From positions 1-48,903 of the forward strand of contig CAJTSE010000020.1 of NCBI GenBank assembly GCA_910578815.1: DNA of 48,903 nucleotides. The letters run 5' to 3'. The first letter of the stretch is position 1. Each line of letters begins with the position of its first letter. Shown here one piece after another: positions 1-9,002 of this stretch. Under the pieces are notes generated by a model. That model was given only the letters and a program-made list of their open reading frames with translations, was not told the DNA's origin and ran no database searches. A program made the position numbers and the translations under genes. This DNA comes from an uncultured Acetatifactor sp. (GTDB taxonomy: Bacteria > Bacillota > Clostridia > Lachnospirales > Lachnospiraceae).

Positions 1-221
1 AAAATAGCTACATTTAATGTGACGCTGAAAGCATCATTTAATTTGCCAAACAACACTTTATTATAGCAGGTCATTGTTTGTCATTGGTATCTCCACTCAT
101 CTTTTGCAAGCCACTGTATTGTTATTTTTTCAATAACTTTTTAATACTTTCTTTAATGCATCTCCTACCTTAAGCATTACTAATCAATTTCTTTTCCAAA
201 TCATACATTACCATAATTGAC
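1..221. other. Left-edge intergenic stretch with possible decayed coding fragment
   Basis: No complete gene is visible. On the minus strand a short open frame starts at an ATG at 74 and runs off the window edge for about 24 codons. Just upstream, other frames show short amphipathic peptide-like stretches ending in stops. This could be the start of another immunity or orphan gene at the end of the effector cassette, or decayed coding sequence. There is no convincing ribosome binding site before position 74, so I do not call a gene. No clear intrinsic terminator follows the last gene of the operon. Confidence 0.25.
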
Positions 222-2066
222 TTAATTCTCTGCCTCACCACATTTCCCCGTTTCCAGATTAATTGAAACCCGAAAGTTCTGCGAATGATCCATTGCCGGA
301 GTATTATTCGGATCGTTGTAGAAAATCATACAATCCACAACTAATTTTTCCATGGTGGCTTCTACTGGATGATAGCATACTGTCATGTACTTCCATTCCT
401 CTTCCTCCCAAAAAGCCTCCTTCTCCATCTTTTCTTCCAGCAGCATCCTGATATTGCGGTTTACGGATTCCTGAAGTTCATTTCCTTCCTCCCATTCCAG
501 TTCAAAGCTCCTCCCATCCCTTGCACGATGAATGATGTAGTCCACCCCGTCGGACTCATCCATGACCTTATAGGAAACGCTGCATTCTATTTGGGGAACA
601 TACTCGGCGCAAAGCACTCGCTCATAACTGTCCCCCTGTATCAGATAACCTTCTATGCACTGCCTGTGCTCGTCCCCATCCTGATAAGATATGTATGTGA
701 TATTCCCCCGCTCCGTCTTTTCTACCCAGAAATACAGAGGGGTCATTTCTCCCGCCCAAATGTCCAGCCCGCACATTTTAAAGAAATCCGTTTCTTCCCC
801 CTCCGATTCGATATAATACATGAGTCCGTACCTTCCCTCGTGGATTCCATAATATTCCCCTGTAATATGCGGCAGGTCTGAAGGATATCCAAGGGAAAGG
901 AACCCGGTTTCACACATCCAGAGAGCCTTGACTGCCTTCAGGTATTTTTCTGTGACTCCGTCATTATTCAAGTCACTCTCATACATGGTTGTCATGCCGG
1001 TAATGTTGTAATGCCACTGAGGATCCCCAGCCCATTCCCCTGCATAAGGTTCCTGCTGCGCTCTGTATTTTCTCGCATAGCCGTCGCACAGTACTTCATA
1101 CTCCTCGTTTGTCCTGTCATCCTGCCGGGGAAAGATTTCCGTCTCTCCGGTGCCGTGTCTGCTGCCCAGCCAGTCACACTCAACCTTGCAATGCTGCAGA
1201 TAATCCACGTGGTAGAGGGACAGCCTGTTCTCCGTCAGAAAGCCCGCATCCCATGCCCCTGCATTCTCCGTGACCGTCATGTTTACATCACTGCATACAT
1301 AGTCCAGATTCAGCTTGCCCATGGGTCTGCCGTCATGGAGCCAGTATGCCGCCAACACCCCTTCCTCCTTCCAGCCGCTGTATTCGCTGCGGGTCCTGTC
1401 ACGAAATAGGAGATATGTCTCTTCCTCATGCCTTACCACCTCAATGATATCGCTCCACTCGACCATTGTACTGAACAGGGGTTGCGAATAAGACAGTTCA
1501 AACCTGCCGCCCTCCTGTCCCAGATAAATGTTCAACATATTTGCAGTGTCTGCATTTTCTGCGTCCGGCCCATATTCGATCAGGTCTTCCTGCCCATCCC
1601 CGTTTACGTCGGCCGCAAGGATGCAGATTCCTCCGGTAACGATCATCAATTCATCTTCTTCGTACGCTTTTATATGTTCCAGCAGCGGAGAGCCCTCAGC
1701 CATAAGCGCCGCTTCCTTCAGGCTCAGCCTTCTTGATATGACCTGGCTGTCCAGTTCCGTCCTCCTGCCTTCCCTGTACAGTTCCTCCAGATATTTCCCG
1801 AAGTTCTCCAGCGCAATGGGAATCTTCTCTAACTCCGTTCCTACAGGCTCCTGCGGTTTCTCTCTTTCCTCAGGCTCCTGCGGTTTTTCATCCTTCCCCT
1901 CCCATTCCTGTATTTGAGTTTCAGAGGATTTTCCCACCTTGACTTCCTTCCGGTTCTCATGGAAAAGGTATGCAACGGCAAAGCAGATTCCGGTTGCGCA
2001 GAAAACAAAGAATATTGCAGCCACTGATTTTATAAACCCATTTTTCCGTCTTGGATATTCCTTCAT
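222..2066 (-). CDS. Membrane-anchored protein with acidic Ca-binding-like loops; candidate immunity protein
   Basis: Family not recognised (614 aa). The N-terminus is basic, followed by one transmembrane segment at about residues 12-35. A Glu/Pro/Lys-rich linker (residues 50-75, with the repeat EKPQEP) leads to a large extracytoplasmic domain. Two EF-hand/FG-GAP-like loops are visible: DVNGDGQEDL near residue 152 and DLNNDGVTE further on. The ATG at 2066 has AGGAG just upstream. It lies 14 nt after the GH19-like gene (2081-3394) in the same direction, so the two are almost certainly co-expressed. A membrane-tethered protein facing the wall beside a secreted wall hydrolase fits an immunity role, but this is inference from position and topology. 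It is the last intact gene of the cluster and is more GC-rich than the effector gene before it. Confidence 0.6.
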   Translation of the reverse strand: MKEYPRRKNGFIKSVAAIFFVFCATGICFAVAYLFHENRKEVKVGKSSETQIQEWEGKDEKPQEPEEREKPQEPVGTELEKIPIALENFGKYLEELYREGRRTELDSQVISRRLSLKEAALMAEGSPLLEHIKAYEEDELMIVTGGICILAADVNGDGQEDLIEYGPDAENADTANMLNIYLGQEGGRFELSYSQPLFSTMVEWSDIIEVVRHEEETYLLFRDRTRSEYSGWKEEGVLAAYWLHDGRPMGKLNLDYVCSDVNMTVTENAGAWDAGFLTENRLSLYHVDYLQHCKVECDWLGSRHGTGETEIFPRQDDRTNEEYEVLCDGYARKYRAQQEPYAGEWAGDPQWHYNITGMTTMYESDLNNDGVTEKYLKAVKALWMCETGFLSLGYPSDLPHITGEYYGIHEGRYGLMYYIESEGEETDFFKMCGLDIWAGEMTPLYFWVEKTERGNITYISYQDGDEHRQCIEGYLIQGDSYERVLCAEYVPQIECSVSYKVMDESDGVDYIIHRARDGRSFELEWEEGNELQESVNRNIRMLLEEKMEKEAFWEEEEWKYMTVCYHPVEATMEKLVVDCMIFYNDPNNTPAMDHSQNFRVSINLETGKCGEAEN

Positions 2067-2080
2067 CTACTCTCCTATTC

Positions 2081-3394
2081 TCACCCATATATTTCATACG
2101 TCAACTGTTCCCAATCCTCCGCCCTTTCGCCCCAATTATTCGGTAATCTTTCTGTATATGTTCCTTGCTTTGGATCTCCCTGCGGTAACGTGAAAGTTAG
2201 CTTGCCATTTGTTAGCACATACGTATCATCCATACATTCTGCTATCTTTTGCAATCTAGAGCGTTTCCACGGACTTCCATTCACATAATATTGAGTTGCC
2301 AGAAATAGATTTTCCCAAGGCGGTTCCTGCTTCAAAATCATTGAGTCAACATCGTTTGCATCCGAATTTTCGACTATATTGCATACATATTGATTAAGAG
2401 ATATGCTCTCACCATTTGTGCTTTCTGACGTGTTGATATCCTCCCAGTATGTGCATTTTTCATAAGTACCCCAATACCATGCTGCAGACTCAAGTGGATA
2501 ATACTCTGCAATAAATCCCGCAACATCCTTGGAATTAACGCAAACCTTTTTCTCTTTGCCATTTATTATTACCGTAGGGAACGGATCTGGATACCCTTCT
2601 AAATATTCCTGTACTTTTGTCAATAAATACTTATCCTCCCGTTTACTGTCCGGTCTCATCATTTCATTTTCAAGGTATTCCAGAAATTCCTTCTGGTCAA
2701 ATCCTGTTACTTGCATCAGACCAGCTCCTTTTGTATTTTCCCTGTATGTAAGTTTATCAAATGTACTTCGGTTTTCCAACAATGCACTTCCATCACCGGA
2801 TTCCGTTCCAAGCGTTGCCAAAAGCATACATATGCTATGGCTATTCGTTATTCCATATTGATACATATATTCTTTTAACTTATCAATAACATCGTCCCCA
2901 TATGTTTTCTTAAAGATTTCCACATTCCACCCCATTTTCTCAAAAATCTCTTCGCTTACATATCTATCCAAATCCGAAAAATCATCATCGGATCTATAGA
3001 TTGACTTATGCGCAAAATCTTTAATTGGTAAGATATCTTTATACGGCTTGGGGATTTTATGAAGATAAGCACCTGTTGTCAGTTGAATCTTTCTCACAGC
3101 AAAGCTTGTCTGATATTTTCCAGTGCGCTTGTCTCTTGTTATAATTACCTGTGAAACATCAGGAATTGCTCCCACTGCTTTTAGCATAGAATTTGCGCTG
3201 GCTTTCACCGCAGCCATAATGAGCGGCAAAGCTCCTATCACCTTGGGAACACACTGTTTATAATCGGGTGTCAGACGTACATTTTCCTGTGGAAGCAACT
3301 TATATTTATTGTGTTGTGTAGCTCTTAAATAGGTCTTCTTGCCACTGCCATTGAACTCATCCCCCATGTGAAACGAACTGCTTTTTTTAGCCAT
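2081..3394 (-). CDS. GH19-like (chitinase/lysozyme-fold) hydrolase, candidate cell-wall effector
   Basis: 437 aa. The middle (about residues 150-350) resembles the glycoside hydrolase 19 lysozyme/chitinase fold: TLGTESGDG carries a candidate catalytic Glu, KGAGLMQVTG matches the family's G-x-G-x-x-Q-x-T-G substrate loop, and ESAAWYWGTY matches the usual ESAAWFW segment. The first ~140 residues match no domain I know and may be a delivery region. There is no signal peptide, so export would need another route such as loading on the injection apparatus encoded upstream. The ATG at 3394 has GGGAAGAG upstream. Neighbours are a 190-aa protein 23 nt before it (possible adaptor) and a membrane-anchored protein 14 nt after it (possible immunity). 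Predicted target is peptidoglycan glycan strands. The GH19-like call is fairly sure; the effector role is inference. Confidence 0.7.
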   Translation of the reverse strand: MAKKSSSFHMGDEFNGSGKKTYLRATQHNKYKLLPQENVRLTPDYKQCVPKVIGALPLIMAAVKASANSMLKAVGAIPDVSQVIITRDKRTGKYQTSFAVRKIQLTTGAYLHKIPKPYKDILPIKDFAHKSIYRSDDDFSDLDRYVSEEIFEKMGWNVEIFKKTYGDDVIDKLKEYMYQYGITNSHSICMLLATLGTESGDGSALLENRSTFDKLTYRENTKGAGLMQVTGFDQKEFLEYLENEMMRPDSKREDKYLLTKVQEYLEGYPDPFPTVIINGKEKKVCVNSKDVAGFIAEYYPLESAAWYWGTYEKCTYWEDINTSESTNGESISLNQYVCNIVENSDANDVDSMILKQEPPWENLFLATQYYVNGSPWKRSRLQKIAECMDDTYVLTNGKLTFTLPQGDPKQGTYTERLPNNWGERAEDWEQLTYEIYG

Positions 3395-3417
3395 TTTCTC
3401 TTCCCTTCTATTATTCC

Positions 3418-3990
3418 CTATTTTTCTTGATAAACAACATTCAATCTATCCATATAACAGCCACAAAGTACCTGTATCTCGTCCTCCAGCTCTAAAGAGC
3501 TGGCTTTCATCCTTTCTATCAGCCTTGCAGCCGCCCAACTCAGGAATTCACATAATAACTCCCAATCATACGAAAGCAGACATTGTTCAATCCGCAGCAA
3601 TTCATATTCTTCAATGCGCAGATATTTTTTACTAAGAATCTGACGCACCTGTTTCATATCATTTTCCAATCCACAATAGAATATTTCTGGTTTCCAGTAC
3701 ACGCAAGACATTTTCTCATCCAAATATAGCGCGTCACTACTCATTGCCATAGATATTTCATGGCTCCCCGTGTATCCGCTGCTCAGCAAACGATGAAAAA
3801 CCAAATATTTTACTTTTTCATGCCCGTTTAATGCCTGCTTTTTCTCTACATCCTGCACAAGCGCATCCATAATCTCCATAAGCTGTTCAAGGGTGTCGTC
3901 ATAATGGTTATTTAGAAATTTTCTTTTTTCTATTTTTCGCACACGGCAATAACTTTTTATATATTTTTTCATTTCTGCACAACGCATCAT
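3418..3990 (-). CDS. Small soluble protein of unknown function, possible effector adaptor
   Basis: Not recognised. I chose the ATG at 3990 (190 aa) because GGAAGG lies 8 nt upstream; a longer frame to 4068 would overlap the preceding gene and lacks such a site. The N-terminus is strongly basic (KKYIKSYCRVRKIEKRK). The rest is helical with no membrane segment or signal peptide, and the C-terminal half is Leu/Glu/Arg-rich. It sits directly before the GH19-like gene (23-nt gap), where chaperones or adaptors of injected effectors are often found. Equally it could be immunity for another toxin. No catalytic motif is apparent. Confidence 0.5.
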   Translation of the reverse strand: MMRCAEMKKYIKSYCRVRKIEKRKFLNNHYDDTLEQLMEIMDALVQDVEKKQALNGHEKVKYLVFHRLLSSGYTGSHEISMAMSSDALYLDEKMSCVYWKPEIFYCGLENDMKQVRQILSKKYLRIEEYELLRIEQCLLSYDWELLCEFLSWAAARLIERMKASSLELEDEIQVLCGCYMDRLNVVYQEK

Positions 3991-4042
3991 ATAATTATCC
4001 TTCCATAGCAAGAGTATCATAAATAAATTTAAGATCCTCGAA

Positions 4043-4969
4043 TCAATCACTCTCCAGTAATTCCCCAAACACCTCTTTCAATGTCTTTTTCGGAATCTCG
4101 TATTCTATTGCCTCATAAAAAGGTGCCGTCAACTCTTCCCATGTTTCCTCCCCAACATTCACGTCGTTTATAAGAACATATTTCGTATAAACAGTTTCTT
4201 TCTCTTCACCATAATACAACTCAAGCTGTAAAACCTCTTCCCACTCTCCAGCGCTATTTAACACAATATATCGAAACCTTTCAACCCACCCATGTTGAGT
4301 ATCGTGCTCCCATATCTTACCAACTCCCAGCAAACCTTCAAAATACGTTCTCTGTCCACCATAGGATACGCTACAAGTCTTTTCACCCAGCTCATAGTCA
4401 AAAAAATACACAGCGCCTTGGCACACTCCAAACTCTGGCTTGCCATCTCCGTCTATATCATCATAATAATAGCAACAACCCTGTACGAAATCTGTATTAT
4501 CTCTTTCTTCCAACAATTCTTCATAAGGTATGCCTGCCCACCACAGATCCCGATACCGATCTCCGTCTTCACACCATTCCTCGCCTCCCTCAATTGAAAG
4601 TTCATTCTTTAATAGGCACAAAAACGCCTCCTTGTATGCCAAATCTTCCTCTTCCGTCAGTTCCATATGCGGCTGTTCTACGGTAAAATCCATTGCACGC
4701 ACTATCTCATACACTGCCATCACGTCTTCTTCTGAATTCCCAGTCCATCCATTCTCCGCAGCAGTTTCTGACTCTTCCTGCCCTTCCTGCTTAGCCAAAG
4801 CTCCTGCCGCTTCCTCCATCAAAGATTCAGATTCCGTTTGTTCTTCCTGAACAGTCAAAGGATGTGCTTGCGTTCGGTGCATAATAGCATATAGTTGCAT
4901 AAATAACACCGCAGCAAGCAGTAACCCAAACGTGCAAAACACAATACCTACTATTCTTCTCTTACGCAT
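4043..4969 (-). CDS. Single-pass membrane protein with DxDGD loop; candidate immunity protein
   Basis: 308 aa, not assigned to a family. A basic start (MRKRR) precedes one transmembrane helix at about residues 7-29. An acidic Glu/Ser-rich linker (about residues 40-80) leads to an extracytoplasmic domain containing DDIDGDGKPEFG, a calcium-loop-like motif also seen in the 614-aa protein at 222-2066. The two therefore share architecture (anchor, acidic linker, DxDGD-containing domain), suggesting related jobs. It lies between the PAAR-transglycosylase gene and the GH19-like gene, consistent with an effector-immunity island. The immunity role is inference. Confidence 0.55.
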   Translation of the reverse strand: MRKRRIVGIVFCTFGLLLAAVLFMQLYAIMHRTQAHPLTVQEEQTESESLMEEAAGALAKQEGQEESETAAENGWTGNSEEDVMAVYEIVRAMDFTVEQPHMELTEEEDLAYKEAFLCLLKNELSIEGGEEWCEDGDRYRDLWWAGIPYEELLEERDNTDFVQGCCYYYDDIDGDGKPEFGVCQGAVYFFDYELGEKTCSVSYGGQRTYFEGLLGVGKIWEHDTQHGWVERFRYIVLNSAGEWEEVLQLELYYGEEKETVYTKYVLINDVNVGEETWEELTAPFYEAIEYEIPKKTLKEVFGELLESD

Positions 4970-5150
4970 TCAATCGTCTCCAACTATTCCACTAAAAAGC
5001 TGTTACTGAATAATCAATTCCAATTTAGCCAAGCTTAAGCTGATTCAACTTCTCTGGTAAGTTTATTCTTTCATCTCAACCTACTGTGCTCTCCCTGTTT
5101 TTTCCCTTTATTCAATCAACCACCTCCCTTTCGCGTTCCATCTTATGCAA

Positions 5151-5642
5151 TTATTCATCCAAAACTTTTTCAAAGGATTTTGTGGTAATTTCACCTTCCT
5201 GATTCTCAAAAGACAAAAAGAATTTTTTACCCGCCAGCCAAACCGTATTCAAGTCATCTCCATCCCGTTCAAACCGCAAAAGCACTTCCCCCTTGGGAAA
5301 TGGATCTCTTTCACAACCATAAAGCACATCATCCGGAAGACGCTGCAAAAAGGAAATGTCTATTTTATTTCGATTACCAGCGACCTGAGCTAAATACCTT
5401 GCCATGGTATACCAGCCATCACCCACTATTTGCGCATAGTATTTATTATCATCCCTGTAAATTGTGACCGTATACTCAATGACATAAAATAATTCACCGC
5501 TACTATGTGGATATGTTTCACAATAATAGTATTTTCCTAGCCAACTGTTCAAATTTTTATAATGCTTTATCTGAATAAAGAATACTGCGGATAACATCAA
5601 GATAACTCCCAAACATATAAATGTACAAAATTTCCTTTTCAT
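5151..5642 (-). CDS. Membrane-anchored DUF5991-like protein; candidate immunity to the PAAR-transglycosylase
   Basis: 163 aa with an N-terminal transmembrane anchor (about residues 7-25) and a small beta-rich extracytoplasmic domain. The pattern of an aromatic YxxCE segment, an Ile/Tyr strand followed by YYAQIVGDGWYTM, then a KGEVLLRF strand near the C-terminus resembles DUF5991-type proteins as I remember them; this needs a profile search. It directly follows the PAAR-like/transglycosylase gene (111-nt gap, same strand), the usual place for cognate immunity. Extracytoplasmic exposure suits protection of the cell's own wall. About 180 nt before the next gene hold no obvious feature. Confidence 0.5.
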   Translation of the reverse strand: MKRKFCTFICLGVILMLSAVFFIQIKHYKNLNSWLGKYYYCETYPHSSGELFYVIEYTVTIYRDDNKYYAQIVGDGWYTMARYLAQVAGNRNKIDISFLQRLPDDVLYGCERDPFPKGEVLLRFERDGDDLNTVWLAGKKFFLSFENQEGEITTKSFEKVLDE

Positions 5643-5753
5643 ATATCATTCCTCTTTCATCTCTGCCTGAATATAAACCGGATATAAGAAATATGATATT
5701 ATCTATTTGAGCCTAAATATATACATTTTCTTATTAAACATTTCTACAAAAGC

Positions 5754-6989
5754 TTATTCATATAAAGTTCTCCTGTCTATAACTGCAGCAACTGCATCAC
5801 CCACCGTAATATAACCTTTTTTATCTTTATCCAAACCTTCATTGTACTCATACGCTTTAGGACTATTTTCTGAAGAGTATACGACTGCATCATCTCCTTT
5901 GCCAATGCATGACGGTGCAAACACTGCCATATATACATCACTTAATCCGTCCATTTCACCTTTATATTTCTTAAGATATAAAGACACTACATCCAATTGA
6001 TCTACGGCATTCATTTTCACGATTTGATCTTTCGTATAGTTTGTATCATTATCATCATTCATCTGATCAATGGCCGTTTGTGTGAACTGAATTAATCCCA
6101 CTGCTCCTTTTGTGCCTTTTCCTGTAGAAGGGTTAAGCCATGATTCAAATGCCATAACAGCCATTAAATCATCCGGATTTATTTCTAATTCTGCCGATAT
6201 TTCGTCAACTTTTTTCAAAAAATCAGGTGTCACATAAGGACTGGATTTCATGCCTTCTTTCATCCAGTCATAATAGAAATTGACATAAAAATCATCGTCT
6301 GGTACTTCCGAAACCATTGGCTCATTCTGCAAACCATCATCTGGCTTATCTGGCACTTCTGCAACAGTAATTAAACCACCATATCGGCATATTAATACTG
6401 CCCCTTTATCCAACGCCGCATGAAAGTCCGCTTCAATATTGCTTACGCTAATCATATAATCCTGATTTTTCGTAATCCAATTATGATCTAAGATTGGAAA
6501 GCACTTATATTTTCCGCGTCCATCTGCTTGTTCTTCTCCCGATAACTCACTTGGATGATGAGTTAATCTGGTGTAATTTTCAGGACTACAATAGCAGGTT
6601 CCAAAACTTCCAATGTGGGTTCCGGCCTCACAATCTTTACAAGTTAAAAGCGGTTTATCGTTTGCGGCTATTATACCATGATCTTCAGGCAATTGAATTG
6701 TAATTGGTTTACTGCCATTTGTGCATTCTAAAACAGAACCACTTGTCACGTATTCTTTATTACATATTTTTTGATAGAATACATAATGCCATGTCATCAG
6801 CCAATTTGCTCGTTCCTGATATTCCTTTTTATTTTTCTTCCAGTCCTTTTTGCTTGCTCTTAAAGTTACTCCTTGCTCAAAAACAAAAAGTCCTGCACTT
6901 ATTTGTCCCAAAGAAGCGTCAAGGCTCAGTTCTACATCAAATAATACTTCCTGCTCTGGCTCGTTTTTCCCATAAATGCTTCCCTTCAC
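5754..6989 (-). CDS. PAAR-like (DUF4280) spike tip fused to lytic transglycosylase domain
   Basis: 411 aa, read from a GTG at 6989 with GGGAGG 8-9 nt upstream. Residues ~80-215 carry the Cys-rich DUF4280 pattern: VLECTNG, a CKDC pair, a FGTCYC segment, a later KCFP and an LICRYGG strand. DUF4280 proteins are PAAR-like caps that sharpen VgrG spikes. Residues ~245-400 form a transglycosylase-like (SLT) domain with AVMAFESWLNP (catalytic Glu) and GAVGLIQFT. The polypeptide is therefore a needle tip bearing a peptidoglycan-cutting enzyme. It could be a cargo effector, or it could bore through the producer's or target's wall. It follows two VgrG-like genes and a DcrB-like chaperone gene, the expected loading order. 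A membrane-anchored candidate immunity gene comes next. Confidence 0.8.
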   Translation of the reverse strand: MKGSIYGKNEPEQEVLFDVELSLDASLGQISAGLFVFEQGVTLRASKKDWKKNKKEYQERANWLMTWHYVFYQKICNKEYVTSGSVLECTNGSKPITIQLPEDHGIIAANDKPLLTCKDCEAGTHIGSFGTCYCSPENYTRLTHHPSELSGEEQADGRGKYKCFPILDHNWITKNQDYMISVSNIEADFHAALDKGAVLICRYGGLITVAEVPDKPDDGLQNEPMVSEVPDDDFYVNFYYDWMKEGMKSSPYVTPDFLKKVDEISAELEINPDDLMAVMAFESWLNPSTGKGTKGAVGLIQFTQTAIDQMNDDNDTNYTKDQIVKMNAVDQLDVVSLYLKKYKGEMDGLSDVYMAVFAPSCIGKGDDAVVYSSENSPKAYEYNEGLDKDKKGYITVGDAVAAVIDRRTLYE

Positions 6990-7026
6990 TTATTTCACCT
7001 CCCGAATCATCTGGCCAAACATAAGA

Positions 7027-7602
7027 CTAAAGTATTTCTTCTATTGATAAAAAACATTGTTCAACCACCCTTTCCCACTCATCTTGATACTGCACAGGAC
7101 AATTAAAAATACCATGTAAGACTGTCTTTTTCATTTTCACTACATACATCCTATTATAAATCTGACCGTCCAATGTAAAACCTTTAAAATCAAACCACCC
7201 CATTTCATTCCCTTTCTCTGTGGTTATATCACTGATTTTATTCTTTATCTTGAGAGCCGGATTAATATTACATATCGCATTTTGAAACTGTTTGCTCATT
7301 TCTTTCGTATCTCCAACATCTAATACAACCGGAAGTATGTTAAATGCGAAGTTCACCATACTGTCTAAACTAGTTACTATAAAATCCGGCGCATTATGAG
7401 ATGGATATTTCATTTCCTTCACCAGGTCAGGCATAACTATGAATTGCTCTGGAAGATACATACTGATTTCGCTGTCCGGAATATCTATTTTTGTAAAAGT
7501 GATTAACTCATCATTTACATAAATTCCCGTTTCTAATGTAGTGTGTTTGAGTCGCTCTAACTCCCTCTTTGCATTAATAATTTCTTCATCAAAATATTCC
7601 AC
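7027..7602 (-). CDS. DcrB/DUF1795 (EagR)-like effector chaperone
   Basis: 191 aa starting at a GTG (7602) preceded by AAGGAG at good spacing. The segment from about residue 45, with MYLPEQFIVMPDLVKEMKYP followed by DFIVTS and NFAFNILP, resembles the DcrB/PsbP-like fold of DUF1795. That family includes EagR chaperones, which bind transmembrane or N-terminal segments of T6SS effectors and load them onto VgrG. The gene lies exactly between a VgrG-like gene and the PAAR-transglycosylase gene, 37 nt before the latter. No signal peptide is present, consistent with a cytosolic chaperone. The fold call is from motif memory and should be confirmed with a profile or structure search. Confidence 0.6.
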   Translation of the reverse strand: MEYFDEEIINAKRELERLKHTTLETGIYVNDELITFTKIDIPDSEISMYLPEQFIVMPDLVKEMKYPSHNAPDFIVTSLDSMVNFAFNILPVVLDVGDTKEMSKQFQNAICNINPALKIKNKISDITTEKGNEMGWFDFKGFTLDGQIYNRMYVVKMKKTVLHGIFNCPVQYQDEWERVVEQCFLSIEEIL

Positions 7603-7676
7603 GGCATCTCTCCTTGTATTATAGCAATGGTAACTTGTATCATATGTAGAAAAGAGAATAATCTATGTAGGTGCTT

Positions 7677-8948
7677 TTATCCTTGGCAAATATTTAATTC
7701 GTCAGGTGTACTGATTAAAATTTGGCTGGCACTAAAATTTATTGAGCTATGAGCCAAAATAGTCATTTTTCCGGTGCTGCAAATTGATATAGAGTCATCT
7801 TCCAACAAAGTCCTATGGCCTTGCTTATTAGAAAAAACTATTCTTCCTGCAGACAAATGAGCCAAATTTCCTTCTTTTGTATCAAAACGTCTATTTATAT
7901 AACTTTCCTCATAATATGCTGCATCCAACAAACTATATAACGCAAAACCCTCTCTTTCATCCTGGCATCCAAAATACAAGACAACGCGTGTTCCTTTTTC
8001 CGGTACGGCATAAAGCGCATTTCCGGTTTCTGGATACCAATCATAAAAATATTCTCCTGTGGAAACACCACCATCAATGTCAAAGGCGATTTTCACCTGT
8101 TCCTGCCGTGTACTCATAATCGTTCCTTTCAGCCCCAGACCAAGAAACTTATTATGATAAATAATTTCAAAAGACGCATTACGTTTTAAAGTGTACCTGA
8201 ATATTAATTCTCCATTTTTAAATAGTGCGAATACTCCGCAGATAACTACATCCTGATTACAGAACCTAGTACTGTCTCCAATCTTATAAAATTCTCTGCT
8301 TTCAACATTGTAATACGCTTCCTTCTTTTTACTATTTCCTACTCTACAAATATTAAATTCATACTCTTTCTCTGAAAAAGCAGGCACCACATTGCCCTTA
8401 CGCATTCCGAACCAAAAATATTCTCCACCAGTTTCAATATCGGGAACTACACATGTTCCCAACTGACTGGAAAGACGTCTACTAAATTCCCATGCCGTTT
8501 CCTCATACTGAATAAGAGGTTTTCCTATTTCGTGATCGACTCCAACTTCACAAATTGTTCTCCCTCCAGCACTCTCTACAGACTTCTTAATAACTTCTGC
8601 ATAAGTGGCTTTAATATTTTGGAAAGACCGCGATTCTGCCATCTGATCTAATTTATAAGACTCCGACTTTGCTTTCAATCGAATTCTTGTGGTTCTTCCA
8701 ATATTTTCAGCTTCCATTTTTACTAATTCGCCCCAAAAAAGGATTTTGTTTCTTTTTTCATTCTCCAGCCAAATCTTTATTTTGCTGCTATACACTTCTG
8801 CCTCTTCATATCTTTGATTACTGTCCATGTAACCACTCAAAGTAAGCTCTGCATGCTGATTTGGCATCCATATAAATTGAAAACATTCAACTGATATAAA
8901 ATGGATTACACTTTCTAATTTTATGTTACTCGCAATGCCTATTTCCAT
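7677..8948 (-). CDS. VgrG-like spike protein (gpD/gp27-gp5 type), copy 2
   Basis: About 423 aa from the ATG at 8948, which has GAGGAAAC immediately upstream; a weaker ATG at 8960 adds four residues. The N-terminal half looks like phage late-control gpD/gp27 modules: VIHFISVECFQF start, Trp/Leu beta strands, then ETAWEFSRRLSSQLGTCVVP, the characteristic tail-hub helix. A central OB-like segment (IAFDIDGGVSTGEYFYDWYP then VPEKGTRVVLYF) matches the gp5/VgrG OB-fold. The C-terminus (from FSNKQGHRTLL) is short repetitive beta strands of the spike. It is paralogous to the gene at 9003-10391 and lies 54 nt after it. It probably trimerises and carries the PAAR tip and its effector. Confidence 0.75.
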   Translation of the reverse strand: MEIGIASNIKLESVIHFISVECFQFIWMPNQHAELTLSGYMDSNQRYEEAEVYSSKIKIWLENEKRNKILFWGELVKMEAENIGRTTRIRLKAKSESYKLDQMAESRSFQNIKATYAEVIKKSVESAGGRTICEVGVDHEIGKPLIQYEETAWEFSRRLSSQLGTCVVPDIETGGEYFWFGMRKGNVVPAFSEKEYEFNICRVGNSKKKEAYYNVESREFYKIGDSTRFCNQDVVICGVFALFKNGELIFRYTLKRNASFEIIYHNKFLGLGLKGTIMSTRQEQVKIAFDIDGGVSTGEYFYDWYPETGNALYAVPEKGTRVVLYFGCQDEREGFALYSLLDAAYYEESYINRRFDTKEGNLAHLSAGRIVFSNKQGHRTLLEDDSISICSTGKMTILAHSSINFSASQILISTPDELNICQG

Positions 8949-9002
8949 ATGTTTCCTCATTTCTGTAACTTAATTAAGTAAATTGAATCCCTGCATATCT
9001 TG

